64,000 nucleotides of DNA from Dactylorhiza incarnata. Lineage: Eukaryota; Streptophyta; Magnoliopsida; Asparagales; Orchidaceae. The notes under the pieces were generated by a model. That model did no database searches. It saw only the letters and a list, made by a program, of their open reading frames with translations, and was not told the DNA's origin. The stretch is taken from positions 7,072,501-7,136,500 of the forward strand of contig JAWHQI010000079.1 in assembly GCA_033032865.1 (NCBI GenBank), read 5' to 3'. Of this stretch, positions 21,178-31,220 are shown one piece after another (positions within the stretch are counted from its first letter, which is position 1; each line of letters starts with the position of its first letter). The translations under genes were made by a program, and so were the position numbers.

Positions 21178-21414
21178 AATCTGTCTTGCAGGATAGTCCA
21201 TTTGGCCAATAAAAAGAAAACAAGGCTAATGGACAATAAGTGTTCCATGCTCAACTCTGGACTAAGAAAAACCTCACCACATCAAGGGGGAGCTAAAAAT
21301 AAAAATAAAAGAAAAAACACATCAAGGGGGAGCTACTAGCTCAAGAGGATATTAAAGCTAAGGTGAAGATGCAGATTTTGCAGGCTGCAAAGAAGACAAG
21401 AAAAGCACAAGTGG
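21178..21414 (+). other. S2 tail: polypurine tracts and RNase H scrap
   Basis: TCAAGGGGGAGCTA occurs at about 21281-21294 and again near 21319-21333. Then GATGCAGATTTTGCAGG (21368-21384) matches the S3 RNase H motif DADFAGC at 28090. The order is unlike an intact element, pointing to rearrangement. No gene. Confidence 0.6.
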
Positions 21415-21574
21415 TGTTGGGATCATTGCTCACAATGTCCTAGATTTGGAGAAGTCCATTTCTAAGTCAAAGATATATCTCAGAATGTATTTGATATACT
21501 CTCTAGAATCAATGTGCAGGAGATCAGGTCAGGCAAAATGTTCATGGAATTCATTCAAGTTCAGAAGCGTTGAG

Positions 21575-22056
21575 ACATCATACATCGCTCGACGCCTGTG
21601 ACCCAGAAGTGTTGACTTAACTCCTATCAGCTCAGCGCCAACTAGAAGTTCTGAGTTCAAGTTAGAAAGCGTCGAGCCAAGTTATATTGCTCGACGCCTT
21701 GGAATGAGAAGTGTTGACTTAACTCTTATCAGCCCAGCGCCATCCAGAAGTGTAGAGATATGAAGACAGAGTTAAAAGGCGTCGACTGAGTGATGATTAC
21801 TCAACGCCTGAGAAGGAGGAGCCGAGAGCTTCAGTCTAAGGAGTATGCGTCGAGTGTTTAAATATTGCTCGACGCCTAATTGAGAAAGTGTTGACAAAGA
21901 CAGTAAGCGCTCAACGCCTCTTCTACAGATAGTCTGAACTGAGGAATTTCTTCTACAGCTGGCTGAGCTTTTGTTTCTGATAAAGACCGTTGAAAACATA
22001 ACGTCATGCTGACGTGGAGGATCATAACTGTAATTGCAGATGGCGGGCTATAAATA
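21575..22056 (+). promoter_or_regulatory. S3 LTR promoter: GCGTCGA palindrome array plus TATA box
   Basis: GCGTCGAG or GCGTTGAG paired with CTCGACGC or CTCAACGC at about 21570-21600, 21667-21702, 21778-21808, 21847-21880 and 21905-21920, separated by 20-30-base loops. TATAAATAG is at 22049-22056. Confidence 0.7.
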
Positions 22057-22816
22057 GAAGGCATGACCTATGGGTTATGTAGCTAAGTATTAAAGCAGTG
22101 AAGAAAAGTTTTAAAAGCCATTATCATTTTCGAGTAAAAGTTTGAGAAAGATTTCTGAGAAGTCGTCTTCCCTTTCAGAACCAATCTGATTTGAAGAATT
22201 CATTCAGCAATCTGGTGCTGATATCTTTTTCTGAAAGGAGGAGGTCAAGAAGGAAGAATCTGTCTTCCTAAGAAGAAGAACAGTCATCACAGCCTGTCGA
22301 ATCAAGAAGATCATTTGCTGCTGCTGTTCTATTGAAGGTTTCTATCTGATCATTCAGGCAGATCAAGAAGGCTCAACAATTGCAAACCTGAGTCTAAGGA
22401 TTTGTTACTTTCTTTCTAAATTTCAGTAGGATCTGAGTTGTCAGATCTGAGTGTAGGATCTGTCAAGGATCTGAGTTGTAAGATCAGGTGTGATCTGAGT
22501 TGTAGGATTCAGGGGTGAATCTGAGTTGTAAGCCTAGTTATAAAGGCTGAGGTAGGATCTATGTGATCTGAGATTGTAAGATCCTTTGGCGATCTGAGCT
22601 GTAAGACCTGTTTGTGGTCTGAGATCTGGAGGAGTTATAAACCCTATCTAGTACACTGCTAGAAGGGTAGAAGGGGGAAAGTGGATTACCCAAGATAGGG
22701 GGAACCACTATAAAAATCTGTGTGTTCTTTTCTGTGGTGTTATTGTTCTTGAAAGCTCTGATCAGATTTATCTAGGTTATATTCAAGAACTGCAATAAAT
22801 TTAAATAACCTATTCA

Positions 22817-22848
22817 CCCCCCCACCCCCCCCCCCCCCCCCCCCCCCC
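22817..22848 (+). repeat. Poly-C tract near the S3 LTR end
   Basis: C7-A-C24 as written (22817-22848). S1 has 6 C and S2 has 11 C at the same place. The exact length may be affected by sequencing or assembly. Confidence 0.8.
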
Positions 22849-22882
22849 TAGGTGATTAGCTACCCTTAAATTAAGTCTTTCA

Positions 22883-22897
22883 AGTGGTATCAGAGGG
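22883..22897 (+). other. S3 primer-binding site
   Basis: AGTGGTATCAGAGGG directly follows the LTR end; complementary to the 3' end of initiator-Met tRNA. Confidence 0.85.
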
Positions 22898-22960
22898 AGG
22901 TTGTTCAAGAAAAGGTTTAACAACCTGAACAAGATCTTCTAAGGGTAGATTTCTGAAGTC

Positions 22961-25330
22961 GTGATGGCTAATTCGGAGGGAAGCAAAGAATTTACATCCT
23001 TGAAGCTTCCAATCTGCAGAAAGGAAAACTTCGGAATTTGGAAAGAAAGGGTCAGACTTTTTATGGAAGCATCTGATCCTCGGATTTACATAACTGTTCT
23101 GGAGGGACCTTTTGTTCCTATGAAAGTTTCATTTACAGACGGAAATATAAAGACTCCTAAAGCCTATTCAGAGATGACCAAAGATGAAGTGATTCTGGCC
23201 TCCTTGGATAAGAGAGCTCAGAACATTATTGTTAGTGCTATTGAAGATTCAACCTTCCAAAATTTAATCCATTGTAAAACTGCCAAAGAAATGTGGGAAT
23301 CTCTTATCGTTTATATGGAAGGGACTGAAGAAGTCAGAGATGACAGGAAGTCACTTCTCAATAAGCAATATGAAGCCTTCAGACAAGACAAGAAAGATTC
23401 AATTGCAGTCTGCTATAAAAAATTCTTCAAGATTGTAAATGGTCTAAAAACTTATGGAAGAACTTTCACAGATTACGAACTGAATGATAAATTCTTAAGA
23501 TCACTGAACAAAGAATGGGATATCAAGATCTGTGCAATCAGAGAAATGGGAAATCTGGGAATCATTCAGCCACAGAATTTATATGGGAAACTCTTGTCCC
23601 ATGAACTTCATCTGAATACCAGAAAAGCTGAGGAAGGACATAGCAGGGAAAACCCCATTGCTCTGAAAGCAGAGAGCTCCAAGAAATACAAAGAAAGGCT
23701 GTCATTATCTCCCAGAATTCCATCTGAATCAGAAGAATCAGAAACCAATAATACTGATTCTGAAATATCAGATGGTGAATTGGCATTCTTTACCAAACAG
23801 CTAAAAGGGATATTGAGAAGAAAACAACACTGGAAAACTAGACCATCTCAGTTTTCCAGATCTAAGAAGCATTCAAATTCTTCAGAGGGATTCAAACAAG
23901 ACTTCAAGAAGGACAGGTACAATTCTAAACACAATAAAAATAATTCAGAAGAAATCGTGTGTTTTGGTTGCAGGAAATCAGGACACATGATTGCTGACTG
24001 TCCTTCGAAGAGAAAGCACAACAAGAACTCTGATGAAAGAAAGCATAGATCTGACAAAAGACATGAAAAGAGTCTAATGGCCAAAAAGGGCAAGGTCACT
24101 CTGAGTGATAGTGAATCTCAATCATCTGACTCAGATAGTGAGGAGGCACTCATAGCTCTGATGGCTGCCAATGAAAATGAAGACAGTCTAAATGATAGAC
24201 CTATGATAAAAGCCCCACTATCAATGTCTGATAGTGAAGAAGATGAAGAAGAAAACGCAGGACTCATGGCATTGAGTGATCAAGAGAATCAGGAGGAAAC
24301 TGCTGATATAAAGGTACTTAATAAAACTCCTTTATCTGATTCTAATTCTGAATCTGAAACAGACTCATTCCCTTCAGATGAAAATGACTCACAATCTAAA
24401 CTTCAAGTAGATGAGATTATTGAAAAATATCAATTAATTCTCAAAGCACTCAAGAAGAGCAAAAGGCATAACAAAAAGTTGCAAAAAGAATTATCTGAAT
24501 TAAAGCAAACCAATGTTCAAAACTCTGAGACAGCTGAGAGGCTGAATCAGACAAGTAAAGAACTTAGCAAATTAAAAGTCATGTCAATTATTCACATACA
24601 AACTCTGTGCACCAAAGAAAAATTAATAAGAGAACTTGAAGCAAAACTCCTAGCAGAAAGGAAACTTGTGGCAAAGTTCTCACAACCTCAAACTATTCTT
24701 CCTATAATAGACACATTCTCTGCTCAATACAGATGTGGCATAGGATATGATAGGGATGCAGATAAAAATCCCAAAATTAATGACAAAGCATCTATAGAAC
24801 CTTTAAAGCTTAATAGAATCATGCCCATCACAAACAAGCATGATCAAAAAGGTGTGCATAAGTTTTATAAGGGTGAATGTTCTAATAGCAAAGATGATTT
24901 AATTCAGCCCAGTAATAATAATGCCAAATCTCTATTTGAATTCAAAGCAAATACTAAATTCAAAAGAAAGAATCTAAGACCTGAAGTAAGAATCACTAAT
25001 AGAAAGAAAACTGAACCAGTAAAATTCACTAAGACAAATTACATAGCTCCTGTGAATAAAGAAAGTAGGCAAAATATGAATCAACATAAAGAAATAAGAA
25101 GACCTTCAAGGAGATATAATAGATATGAATGCTGGTGTTGTGGTAGGATTGGACATTTTGCTCTTGACTGTTGGTTCAATCCAACTGCTCCAAGATTCAA
25201 CTCTGGGAGACCAGTATTCAGACCTATGGCAAATCTCACAGCACCAAGGATTATTCAACAACTAAATGTTCCAGCTCATAATAACAAGGTTCTAGGACCC
25301 AACTTGGTGTGGGCTCCTAAGAAAAAGTAA
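22961..25330 (+). CDS. gag: S3 Gag (capsid/nucleocapsid), 789 aa
   Basis: Structural protein that packages element RNA in cytoplasmic particles. Start ATG 22961 is the first in the leader, with GTGATGG context. Residues about 15-215 form the UBN2-type copia Gag domain (FGIWKERVRLFMEA, AKEMWESL). A first CX2CX4HX4C knuckle is at about 333-346 (CFGCRKSGHMIADC). Then comes a long acidic serine-rich region (about 370-460), a lysine/glutamate-rich coiled coil (about 465-580), the QFSQPQTILPIIDTFS motif, and a second knuckle at about 722-736 (CWCCGRIGHFALDC). Long Gag with an extended C-terminal half is typical of sireviruses. Its TAA at 25328-25330 lies in frame with pol, only two codons before the next ORF's first listed Met. 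Confidence 0.93.
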   Translation: MMANSEGSKEFTSLKLPICRKENFGIWKERVRLFMEASDPRIYITVLEGPFVPMKVSFTDGNIKTPKAYSEMTKDEVILASLDKRAQNIIVSAIEDSTFQNLIHCKTAKEMWESLIVYMEGTEEVRDDRKSLLNKQYEAFRQDKKDSIAVCYKKFFKIVNGLKTYGRTFTDYELNDKFLRSLNKEWDIKICAIREMGNLGIIQPQNLYGKLLSHELHLNTRKAEEGHSRENPIALKAESSKKYKERLSLSPRIPSESEESETNNTDSEISDGELAFFTKQLKGILRRKQHWKTRPSQFSRSKKHSNSSEGFKQDFKKDRYNSKHNKNNSEEIVCFGCRKSGHMIADCPSKRKHNKNSDERKHRSDKRHEKSLMAKKGKVTLSDSESQSSDSDSEEALIALMAANENEDSLNDRPMIKAPLSMSDSEEDEEENAGLMALSDQENQEETADIKVLNKTPLSDSNSESETDSFPSDENDSQSKLQVDEIIEKYQLILKALKKSKRHNKKLQKELSELKQTNVQNSETAERLNQTSKELSKLKVMSIIHIQTLCTKEKLIRELEAKLLAERKLVAKFSQPQTILPIIDTFSAQYRCGIGYDRDADKNPKINDKASIEPLKLNRIMPITNKHDQKGVHKFYKGECSNSKDDLIQPSNNNAKSLFEFKANTKFKRKNLRPEVRITNRKKTEPVKFTKTNYIAPVNKESRQNMNQHKEIRRPSRRYNRYECWCCGRIGHFALDCWFNPTAPRFNSGRPVFRPMANLTAPRIIQQLNVPAHNNKVLGPNLVWAPKKK

Positions 25331-27016
25331 TTCTTTTTGCAGGATTGTCCAAAGACCAATCAGCTTCCAATCTGGTACTTGGACAGTGGGTGCTCTATGC
25401 ACATGACAGGAACAAAAAGTCTGCTGAATGATTACTCTCCCATAAGGAATGGACCAAAGGTTATCTTTGGAGGATCTGAAAGAGGTAAAACTAAAGGTTA
25501 TGGCAATATCTCAAATGGAATTGTCATCATCACCAATGTTGCTCATGTTGATGGATTGCAACACAATCTCATCAGCATAAGCCAATTATGTGATATTGGG
25601 TATGACATTTCATTCCACAAGGATAAGTGCTTGATTAAGAAAGAGAATGAGATAATTCTCTCAGGCACTAGGAGTGGCAATATTTACTGCTTAAATTTCA
25701 TATGTTCTGATCTAACTAATTCTATATGCTTAGTAGCAGAAAATAAGATTTCTAGTAGTGTTCAATGGCATAAAAGATTAGCTCACATAAATTATAAGAC
25801 TATAAATAAGCTCATCTCAAAAGACCTAGTGAGAGGTGGACCTAATTGGAAGTGTGAGCAGGAGGGTCCATGCCATGCTTGTCAAATGGGTAAGCAGACC
25901 AAATTTTCATTCAAACCAATTGTTGAGAAGGATTCCATTAGATGTCTATATCTACTCCACATGGATCTATTTGGACCAATGTCAATCCATAGCTTAGGAG
26001 GAAAATCATACACTTTTGTAATAATTGATGATTATTCCAGATTCACTTGGGTATTCTTCCTCAAACATAAGTCAGACACCTTAGAAATATTTACAAGTTT
26101 TGTTAGGCAAATCACAAATGAAATAGGAAATTCTGTAGCCAAAATTAGAAGTGATCATGGGACTGAATTTCAGTCAGGTGCAATGACCAAATTCTGTGAG
26201 AATCTAGGAATCTCTCAAGAGTTCTCATCTCCTAGAACTCCCCAACAAAATGGGGTTGCTGAGAGAAGAAATAGAACCATCATTGAAGCTAGCAGGAGTA
26301 TGCTGAGTGATTCTTCTCTTCCTGAGTATTTTTGGGCTGAAGTTGTAAACACAGCTTGTCATGTTCAGAATAGGGCTCTTATAAACAAAAGATTGGATAA
26401 GACTCCATATGAGGTGTTGAAAGGTAGAAAACCTACTTTAGCTTATTTTAAAATATTTGGTAGTAAATGCTTTGTATTAAATAATGGAAAGCATCATCTC
26501 ACTAAGTTTGCTGAAAAAGCACATGAGGCAATCTTTGTTGGGTATAGCTCTCAAAGCAGAGCTTATAGAATCTTCAATAAAAAGTCTAATAGGATAGAAG
26601 AATCTATACATGTTGTATTTGATGAAACCAGCCTTATTCATAAGGATTTGGGAAGTCTATCTAGTTGTGCAGGTTCAACACAGAAATTAAAGGAGCTGAA
26701 TATCAATGAACAACAAAATGAGGATAATGAAGAATCAATTGAGAATACAATTGTATTTAGAGAGGATGAACCTCAAGCAGAAGACAATTATGAAGAACCT
26801 ACTGCTGCTGAAGAACCACCTCATCCAGAACCTCTAGAAGAACCTACTCAAACAGATGCACCAGATTCTCAAAGGAGAAATGAAAAGTGGAAGATTGCAA
26901 CCAAACATCTGAAGGATCATCCAAAGGAACAGATCATAGGAAATCCAAATGATGGTGTGCAAACCAGAAGAGGAAACTCAATACATGCTTGCATCACAGT
27001 TTTATTTCCAAAATAG
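25331..27016 (+). CDS. pol: S3 Pol part 1: protease and integrase
   Basis: In the same frame as gag, separated only by TAA; the first Met is at 25337. Protease has [13 protein letters not shown] (residues about 13-25). The GAG-pre-integrase/HHCC finger has [10 protein letters not shown] and CHACQMGK (about 145-187). Integrase core acidic residues are in HMDLFGPM (about 208), RSDHGTEF (about 271) and the E of [10 protein letters not shown] (about 308). Then come the GKFAEKA-like and FVGYSS motifs and a long acidic linker. The frame is lost near 26990, where the ORF drifts to a stop at 27014-27016. How pol would be made past the gag stop (readthrough, re-initiation or splicing) is open. Confidence 0.88.
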   Translation, partial: FFLQDCPKTNQLPIWYLDSGCSMHMTGTKSLLNDYSPIRNGPKVIFGGSERGKTKGYGNISNGIVIITNVAHVDGLQHNLISISQLCDIGYDISFHKDKCLIKKENEIILSGTRSGNIYCLNFICSDLTNSICLVAENKISSSVQWHKRLAHINYKTINKLISKDLVRGGPNWKCEQEGPCHACQMGKQTKFSFKPIVEKDSIRCLYLLHMDLFGPMSIHSLGGKSYTFVIIDDYSRFTWVFFLKHKSDTLEIFTSFVRQITNEIGNSVAKIRSDHGTEFQSGAMTKFCENLGISQEFSSPRTPQQNGVAERRNRTIIEASRSMLSDSSLPEYFWAEVVNTACHVQNRALINKRLDKTPYEVLKGRKPTLAYFKIFGSKCFVLNNGKHHLTKFAEKAHEAIFVGYSSQSRAYRIFNKKSNRIEESIHVVFDETSLIHKDLGSLSSCAGSTQKLKELNINEQQNEDNEESIENTIVFREDEPQAEDNYEEPTAAEEPPHPEPLEEPTQTDAPDSQRRNEKWKIATKHLKDHPKEQIIGNPNDGVQTRRGNSIHACITVLFPK

Positions 27017-28542
27017 AACCTAAGAAGTTTGATGAAGCCAATAAAGACTCTTCATGGATATCAGCTATGCAGGAAGAGTTAAATCAATTTGAAAGGTGCA
27101 AAGTCTGGATATTGGTCCCAAGACCAAAGAGACATAAAGTCATAGGAACCAAATGGGTATTCAGGAATAAGCTAGATGAGAATGGTGTGATCATCAAAAA
27201 CAAAGCTAGGTTGGTTGCTCAAGGATACAGACAGGAGGAAGGCATAGATTTTGATCAAGTGTTTGCTCCTGTGGCAAGGTTGGAGGCAATCAGGTTATTC
27301 CTGGCATTTGCAGCTCACACTGGTTTCATAGTCTATCAAATGGATGTGAAGTCAGCATTCCTTAATGGAACAATATTGGAGGAAGTATATGTTGAACAAC
27401 CACCAGGTTTTATTGACTCGACTCATCCAAATCATGTCTATCTTCTATTAAAAGCATTGTATGGTCTGAAACAGGCACCTAGAGCCTGGTATGAGACATT
27501 ATCTAGATTTCTTATTGAGAACAAATTCTCAAGAGGAAAGATAGATAAGACAGTGTTTCTTAGGATAGTTAAAGGTCACATTATTCTAGTACAAATATAT
27601 GTAGATGATATAATATTTGGCTCTACTGATAATAATCTTTGCAAGAGGTTTGCAAACCTTATGCAAGGAAAATTTGAAATGAGCAGCATGGGTGAGCTTA
27701 AATACTTCTTAGGACTCCAAGTGAAACAGTCTGAGGAAGGAATTTTCATTTCTCAGACCAAGTACACAAAAGAAATTCTTAAGAAGTTTGGAATGGAAAA
27801 TTCCTCTGTCATGAAGACACCAATGGCAGCAAATATGTCACTGGACAAGGATGAAAAAGGGAAACCTATTGATGAAACCTTATACAGAGGCATCATTGGA
27901 TCATTGCTATACCTAACTGCTAGCAGGCCAGACATTATGTTCTCAACATGTGTGTGTGCTAGATATCAAGTGAACCCTAAAGAATCTCACTACACTGCTG
28001 TCAAAAGAATCCTGAGATATCTGAAGGGAACTCTTAATCTTGGCCTTTGGTATCCTAGAAGCAATGATTTTGAACTAATTGGTTTTTCAGATGCAGATTT
28101 TGCAGGATGCAAGGAGGATAGAAAAAGTACATCTGGGACCTGTCAATTTCTTGGCAAAAAATTAATATCTTGGAGTAGCAGGAAGCAGACCAGTGTGGCT
28201 ATTTCTACATCAGAATCTGAGTACATCTCAGCTGGAAACTGCTGTGCTCAGCTACTATGGATTAACCATCAACTCCAAGACTATAAAGTTCAGCTAAGTA
28301 AATCTCTTCTATTTTGTGATTCAACTAGTGCTATTGCTATAGCTAACAATCCTGTATCTCATAGCAGAACTAAACACATAGAAATAAGATATCATTTCAT
28401 TAGAGAACATGTAGAAAATGGAGACATCTCAATTGAATATGTTCCCACTGACAAACAAGTTGCTGACATATTTACTAAACCCTTGGATGAAACCAAATTC
28501 AATAATTTTAAAATTGAATTAGGTATGTTAAAAATGGATTAA
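26989..28542 (+). CDS. pol: S3 Pol part 2: reverse transcriptase and RNase H
   Basis: Continues pol in another frame; the ATG at 26989 is incidental to the frameshift. RT has [40 protein letters not shown] and the catalytic YVDD near residue 203. RNase H has [31 protein letters not shown] and [14 protein letters not shown]. It ends at TAA 28540-28542 after [12 protein letters not shown]. Apart from the single junction shift the region is open over 517 codons and similar to S1 pol. One indel between about 26975 and 27000 explains the break. Confidence 0.9.
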   Translation: MHHSFISKIEPKKFDEANKDSSWISAMQEELNQFERCKVWILVPRPKRHKVIGTKWVFRNKLDENGVIIKNKARLVAQGYRQEEGIDFDQVFAPVARLEAIRLFLAFAAHTGFIVYQMDVKSAFLNGTILEEVYVEQPPGFIDSTHPNHVYLLLKALYGLKQAPRAWYETLSRFLIENKFSRGKIDKTVFLRIVKGHIILVQIYVDDIIFGSTDNNLCKRFANLMQGKFEMSSMGELKYFLGLQVKQSEEGIFISQTKYTKEILKKFGMENSSVMKTPMAANMSLDKDEKGKPIDETLYRGIIGSLLYLTASRPDIMFSTCVCARYQVNPKESHYTAVKRILRYLKGTLNLGLWYPRSNDFELIGFSDADFAGCKEDRKSTSGTCQFLGKKLISWSSRKQTSVAISTSESEYISAGNCCAQLLWINHQLQDYKVQLSKSLLFCDSTSAIAIANNPVSHSRTKHIEIRYHFIREHVENGDISIEYVPTDKQVADIFTKPLDETKFNNFKIELGMLKMD

Positions 28543-28946
28543 AGTTATTTTGAATTAAATAAATGAAAATATTGATTAAGCCATATAAGGTGAGTGGAGA
28601 AGCCATCTGGCGTCGACAGACTATTCTTGGCGTCGAGAGAAATTATTTAGCGTCGAGAAGATATTTGGCGTCGAGAAGACACATGGCGTCGACTGAAGAT
28701 ACATGACGTCAAGCGATCTCAACGCCTATGCGAACATAGCTAGGCCGTCTCGACAGGGTAAAATTGAACCATTAGATCAATCTTGTCAAACAAGTTCAGC
28801 CCGCGGCCTCTCATCTTCTTGAATTAGAACTCCTATAAATAAGGAAGTCACTTCGTTAGCGTATATGTTGTAGTTCTCTAAGTTCGAAATTAGCTGCCCT
28901 AGAAAATCTCTTCATCAATTCCTTCTCTCCTCAATCATCAACAACA
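28543..28946 (+). promoter_or_regulatory. S3 internal promoter-like region before ORF3
   Basis: Five GCGTCGA words plus variants lie within about 100 bases (28609-28720), the same family-specific word as in the S3 LTR U3. They are followed by CTCAACGCC and a TATA box TATAAATAA at 28834-28842. About 105 bases later comes the ORF3 start in favourable context (CAACAACAATGCC). The leader between them is rich in CT and CA, like plant 5' leaders. The promoter role is inferred from layout. Confidence 0.6.
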
Positions 28947-31220
28947 ATGCCTCCCAAAAGCAGTGAGTATCTTTATGAAGGAAGTGAGCTTGTTCGAAAT
29001 GGATTCCAATCAGCTTCTGTGGAGATCAAATCAACAATCGAGTTAATTTACAATGCAGGACTGGAGTTCGTATTGTCTGAATCAACTCTCATTTGGAAAC
29101 GAGAGGTGTCCTCTGAGCAGATTAGACTAGCACAAATCTGGTGCGGAATTGACACGTCAAGAGAAATCCCTGGAAGTATTCTAAGAAAAGGAATGAATCC
29201 GAAAGGCAAACTGATAACAGATGTGATAGGAAAGGGATTGTTATGCAAGACTGGATCGCATGACAAAATATCCAGAAAAATGTTTATTCTTCTGACAAGG
29301 ATCATTCATTCTCTAAGAACAGATTGGGGAAGAGTTGTGTTTGACAGAATAGTTGAGTGTATCCAGGTACCCAACATGGGTAGGATACTGTCTCTGTATT
29401 TAGTAAAAGTGTCCCCTGACATTTTGAATAATAAACTTGGATCAAAGATAAATCATATGAAGAAAATGGATATGAGAATGATAGAGAGATGGGACAGAAT
29501 CTTATCTAACCCTCCTCCAGCAGATTCTTCTCCCAAGCAGAAGAAAGCAAAGAAGCAAAAGAAGACTAAGGTTTCTTCAAGTTCTTCTAGTACATCCTCC
29601 TCCAAGAGAAAATCTACATCTTCTCCAATTCATGATCCAAATCTTACAACATCTGAAGATGTAGAAAAGAACAATGCAAGGGATAGTTCTCCTGATACTT
29701 CTAAGGATGCAAATGAAAAAGGGGAAGAAGAAAGAGGAAGTCTTCATATATCCCCAGCTAGATCTGAAGGGGTTCTGCCAAATGAAAAAGAGTCTCAGGA
29801 TGAGATCCCTGCACAGGATAAAATTGATTTGATCATCGCAGAAATTGAGGGGGAGTCTCACGCTGAGATCCCTGATAAAGTAAATTCTGTCATTGAGGCA
29901 ATGGAGGTGGAAGCAGAGCCTGAAGCAACAAAGAAATCTGCTGAGAAAGTTATTAAGATAGAATCCTCTAGCTCTCATATGAGCCAAAGAAATGATTCTT
30001 TTCTCAGGGAAGAAAGTAGCAAAGGTGTTGACATGGAAAGGGAAATCCATGTGGACCTTAGTCCTGTTCTACCTCAGCTGGAGGTGTTACTGAATAATCA
30101 AAGGAGAATGTTAGAACAATATATTGAGGAAAATAATGATAAAATGAAAAAGGAAGTGGATTTTCAAATGAAGTTGGTTAGATTTGAAGTCAATCATCAG
30201 ATGTCTGCTTTAAGGAAGGAGATGGTAAAGTTCTTTAAGAGAGCTGGTGCTTCAGTCGACTATTCAACTGAACAGCTTGATGCCATCAAAGAAGCATCCA
30301 AGACTATTAAAGAATCACAAGACAGAATTACTAAGACAGTGGATGATGTTCAGACAAACCAAGGAATACTGAGTAGCAACATGCAAGTTTTGTATAAAGA
30401 ACAAGTAGCACAAATTCTCACAGGAACAAATAAGATTGAAGCAAGATTACAACAGCATAATGCTGATATTTTGGCTAAAATTGGTGAGAGCTCCACAGTT
30501 TTAAAAGACCAAGTAAAGATGCATGTAGACACTTTAGATGATCATCTTCTTAAAGTAAAGAAAAACATTGACAATGGAGTTCTTCATTTGGAAGGTCAAG
30601 TCAGATTTCAGAAAAATATTATAAGAGATCATATTGTTGAAGAAGTCCTAAAGGGGGAGAGGTCAATGATTCAAGCTAGTTCTGAACATGCTATGTGGAC
30701 CTCAAACTCTATAAGAGAAACTTTTGGATATCCTACCATAGACTATGGGAATGATCAAGTCTCTGGGACAGGGCCAATCTCTCTTACTGAGGTTCAAAAG
30801 AAGATTGCTCAAATGTATAGTCCTCAGGATAAAGGTACAAGAGAACATTTTACTAGTGAGCAAGAAGAATCAAGCAAAAGAAAGTACAGAGAAGAGGTTC
30901 AATCAAGAGCTGATTTTGAACGTTGGTCTCCATCTTCCAGAGAATTGATTCTATCAGCATGGGAAGTTGTGAAAAATAATCCAGATCAACGAGAAAAGTG
31001 GTATTCTGAAGCTGAGTGGTTAAAGCATAGGGCTCAAGAAGATCTAAAGATCAAATTCAAGGCTGACAAAATGGCTGGGAAAGTCCAGGCAGGAGAAATG
31101 GAGCCAATCAGGTACTTCCCAAAACCATTTGGTTATTTCGAAAGGAGAAAGGAAGTTGATGCAGCACTCGCCAAAAGAGCCAAAAGAGGAATTGAATTCA
31201 AGGATCCTGGGCATTCTTAG
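28947..31220 (+). CDS. S3 third ORF in the env-like position, 757 aa, function unknown
   Basis: Intact ORF after pol and before the polypurine tract, where some sireviruses carry an 'env-like' gene. Residues about 1-180 are a folded-looking domain (LAQIWCGIDTSREIPGSIL, CKTGSHDKISRKMFILLTRII) that recalls the 'putative plant transposon protein' domain found in extra ORFs of plant LTR elements; this resemblance is by eye. Residues about 195-225 are lysine/serine-rich (KKAKKQKKTK), a possible nuclear signal. About 225-370 is acidic and low-complexity, about 370-600 is a long predicted coiled coil, and about 640-757 is a charged tail (RWSPSSRELILSAWEVVK, RYFPKPFGYFERRKEVD). I see neither a signal peptide nor a membrane segment, so a true envelope role is doubtful. 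Confidence 0.78.
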   Translation: MPPKSSEYLYEGSELVRNGFQSASVEIKSTIELIYNAGLEFVLSESTLIWKREVSSEQIRLAQIWCGIDTSREIPGSILRKGMNPKGKLITDVIGKGLLCKTGSHDKISRKMFILLTRIIHSLRTDWGRVVFDRIVECIQVPNMGRILSLYLVKVSPDILNNKLGSKINHMKKMDMRMIERWDRILSNPPPADSSPKQKKAKKQKKTKVSSSSSSTSSSKRKSTSSPIHDPNLTTSEDVEKNNARDSSPDTSKDANEKGEEERGSLHISPARSEGVLPNEKESQDEIPAQDKIDLIIAEIEGESHAEIPDKVNSVIEAMEVEAEPEATKKSAEKVIKIESSSSHMSQRNDSFLREESSKGVDMEREIHVDLSPVLPQLEVLLNNQRRMLEQYIEENNDKMKKEVDFQMKLVRFEVNHQMSALRKEMVKFFKRAGASVDYSTEQLDAIKEASKTIKESQDRITKTVDDVQTNQGILSSNMQVLYKEQVAQILTGTNKIEARLQQHNADILAKIGESSTVLKDQVKMHVDTLDDHLLKVKKNIDNGVLHLEGQVRFQKNIIRDHIVEEVLKGERSMIQASSEHAMWTSNSIRETFGYPTIDYGNDQVSGTGPISLTEVQKKIAQMYSPQDKGTREHFTSEQEESSKRKYREEVQSRADFERWSPSSRELILSAWEVVKNNPDQREKWYSEAEWLKHRAQEDLKIKFKADKMAGKVQAGEMEPIRYFPKPFGYFERRKEVDAALAKRAKRGIEFKDPGHS

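Larger units (their letters stand above)
17881..21414 (+). mobile_element. Sirevirus S2, gag-only derivative, 3' end missing
   Basis: 5' LTR, primer site, part of gag, two GGGGGAG tracts and a 30-bp scrap of RNase H. It inserted into G1 at 17880 and was later cut at 21414 by S3. Protease, integrase, RT and most of RNase H are absent although gag is fairly open, as in non-autonomous derivatives. Its 3' LTR is not in the window, probably lost with the deletion that also truncated the S3 3' LTR. Confidence 0.8.
21415..22882 (+). repeat. S3 5' LTR (1468 bp)
   Basis: TGTTGGGATCATTGC ... AAGTCTTTCA. U3 holds GCGTCGAG/CTCGACGC inverted words, the TATA box is at 22049-22056, and U5 holds CTGAGTTGTAGG repeats (22431-22630). 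The tail is CCTATTCACC followed by long C runs. Confidence 0.93.

Noticed and set aside
29577..30050. 157-codon minus-strand ORF opposite ORF3
   Set aside because: Antisense shadow of the acidic/serine-rich part of ORF3, with no independent support.
28947..31220. Retroviral-type envelope glycoprotein
   Set aside because: Position fits, but no signal peptide, cleavage site, membrane span or cysteine pattern is visible. The coiled coil alone is not enough.
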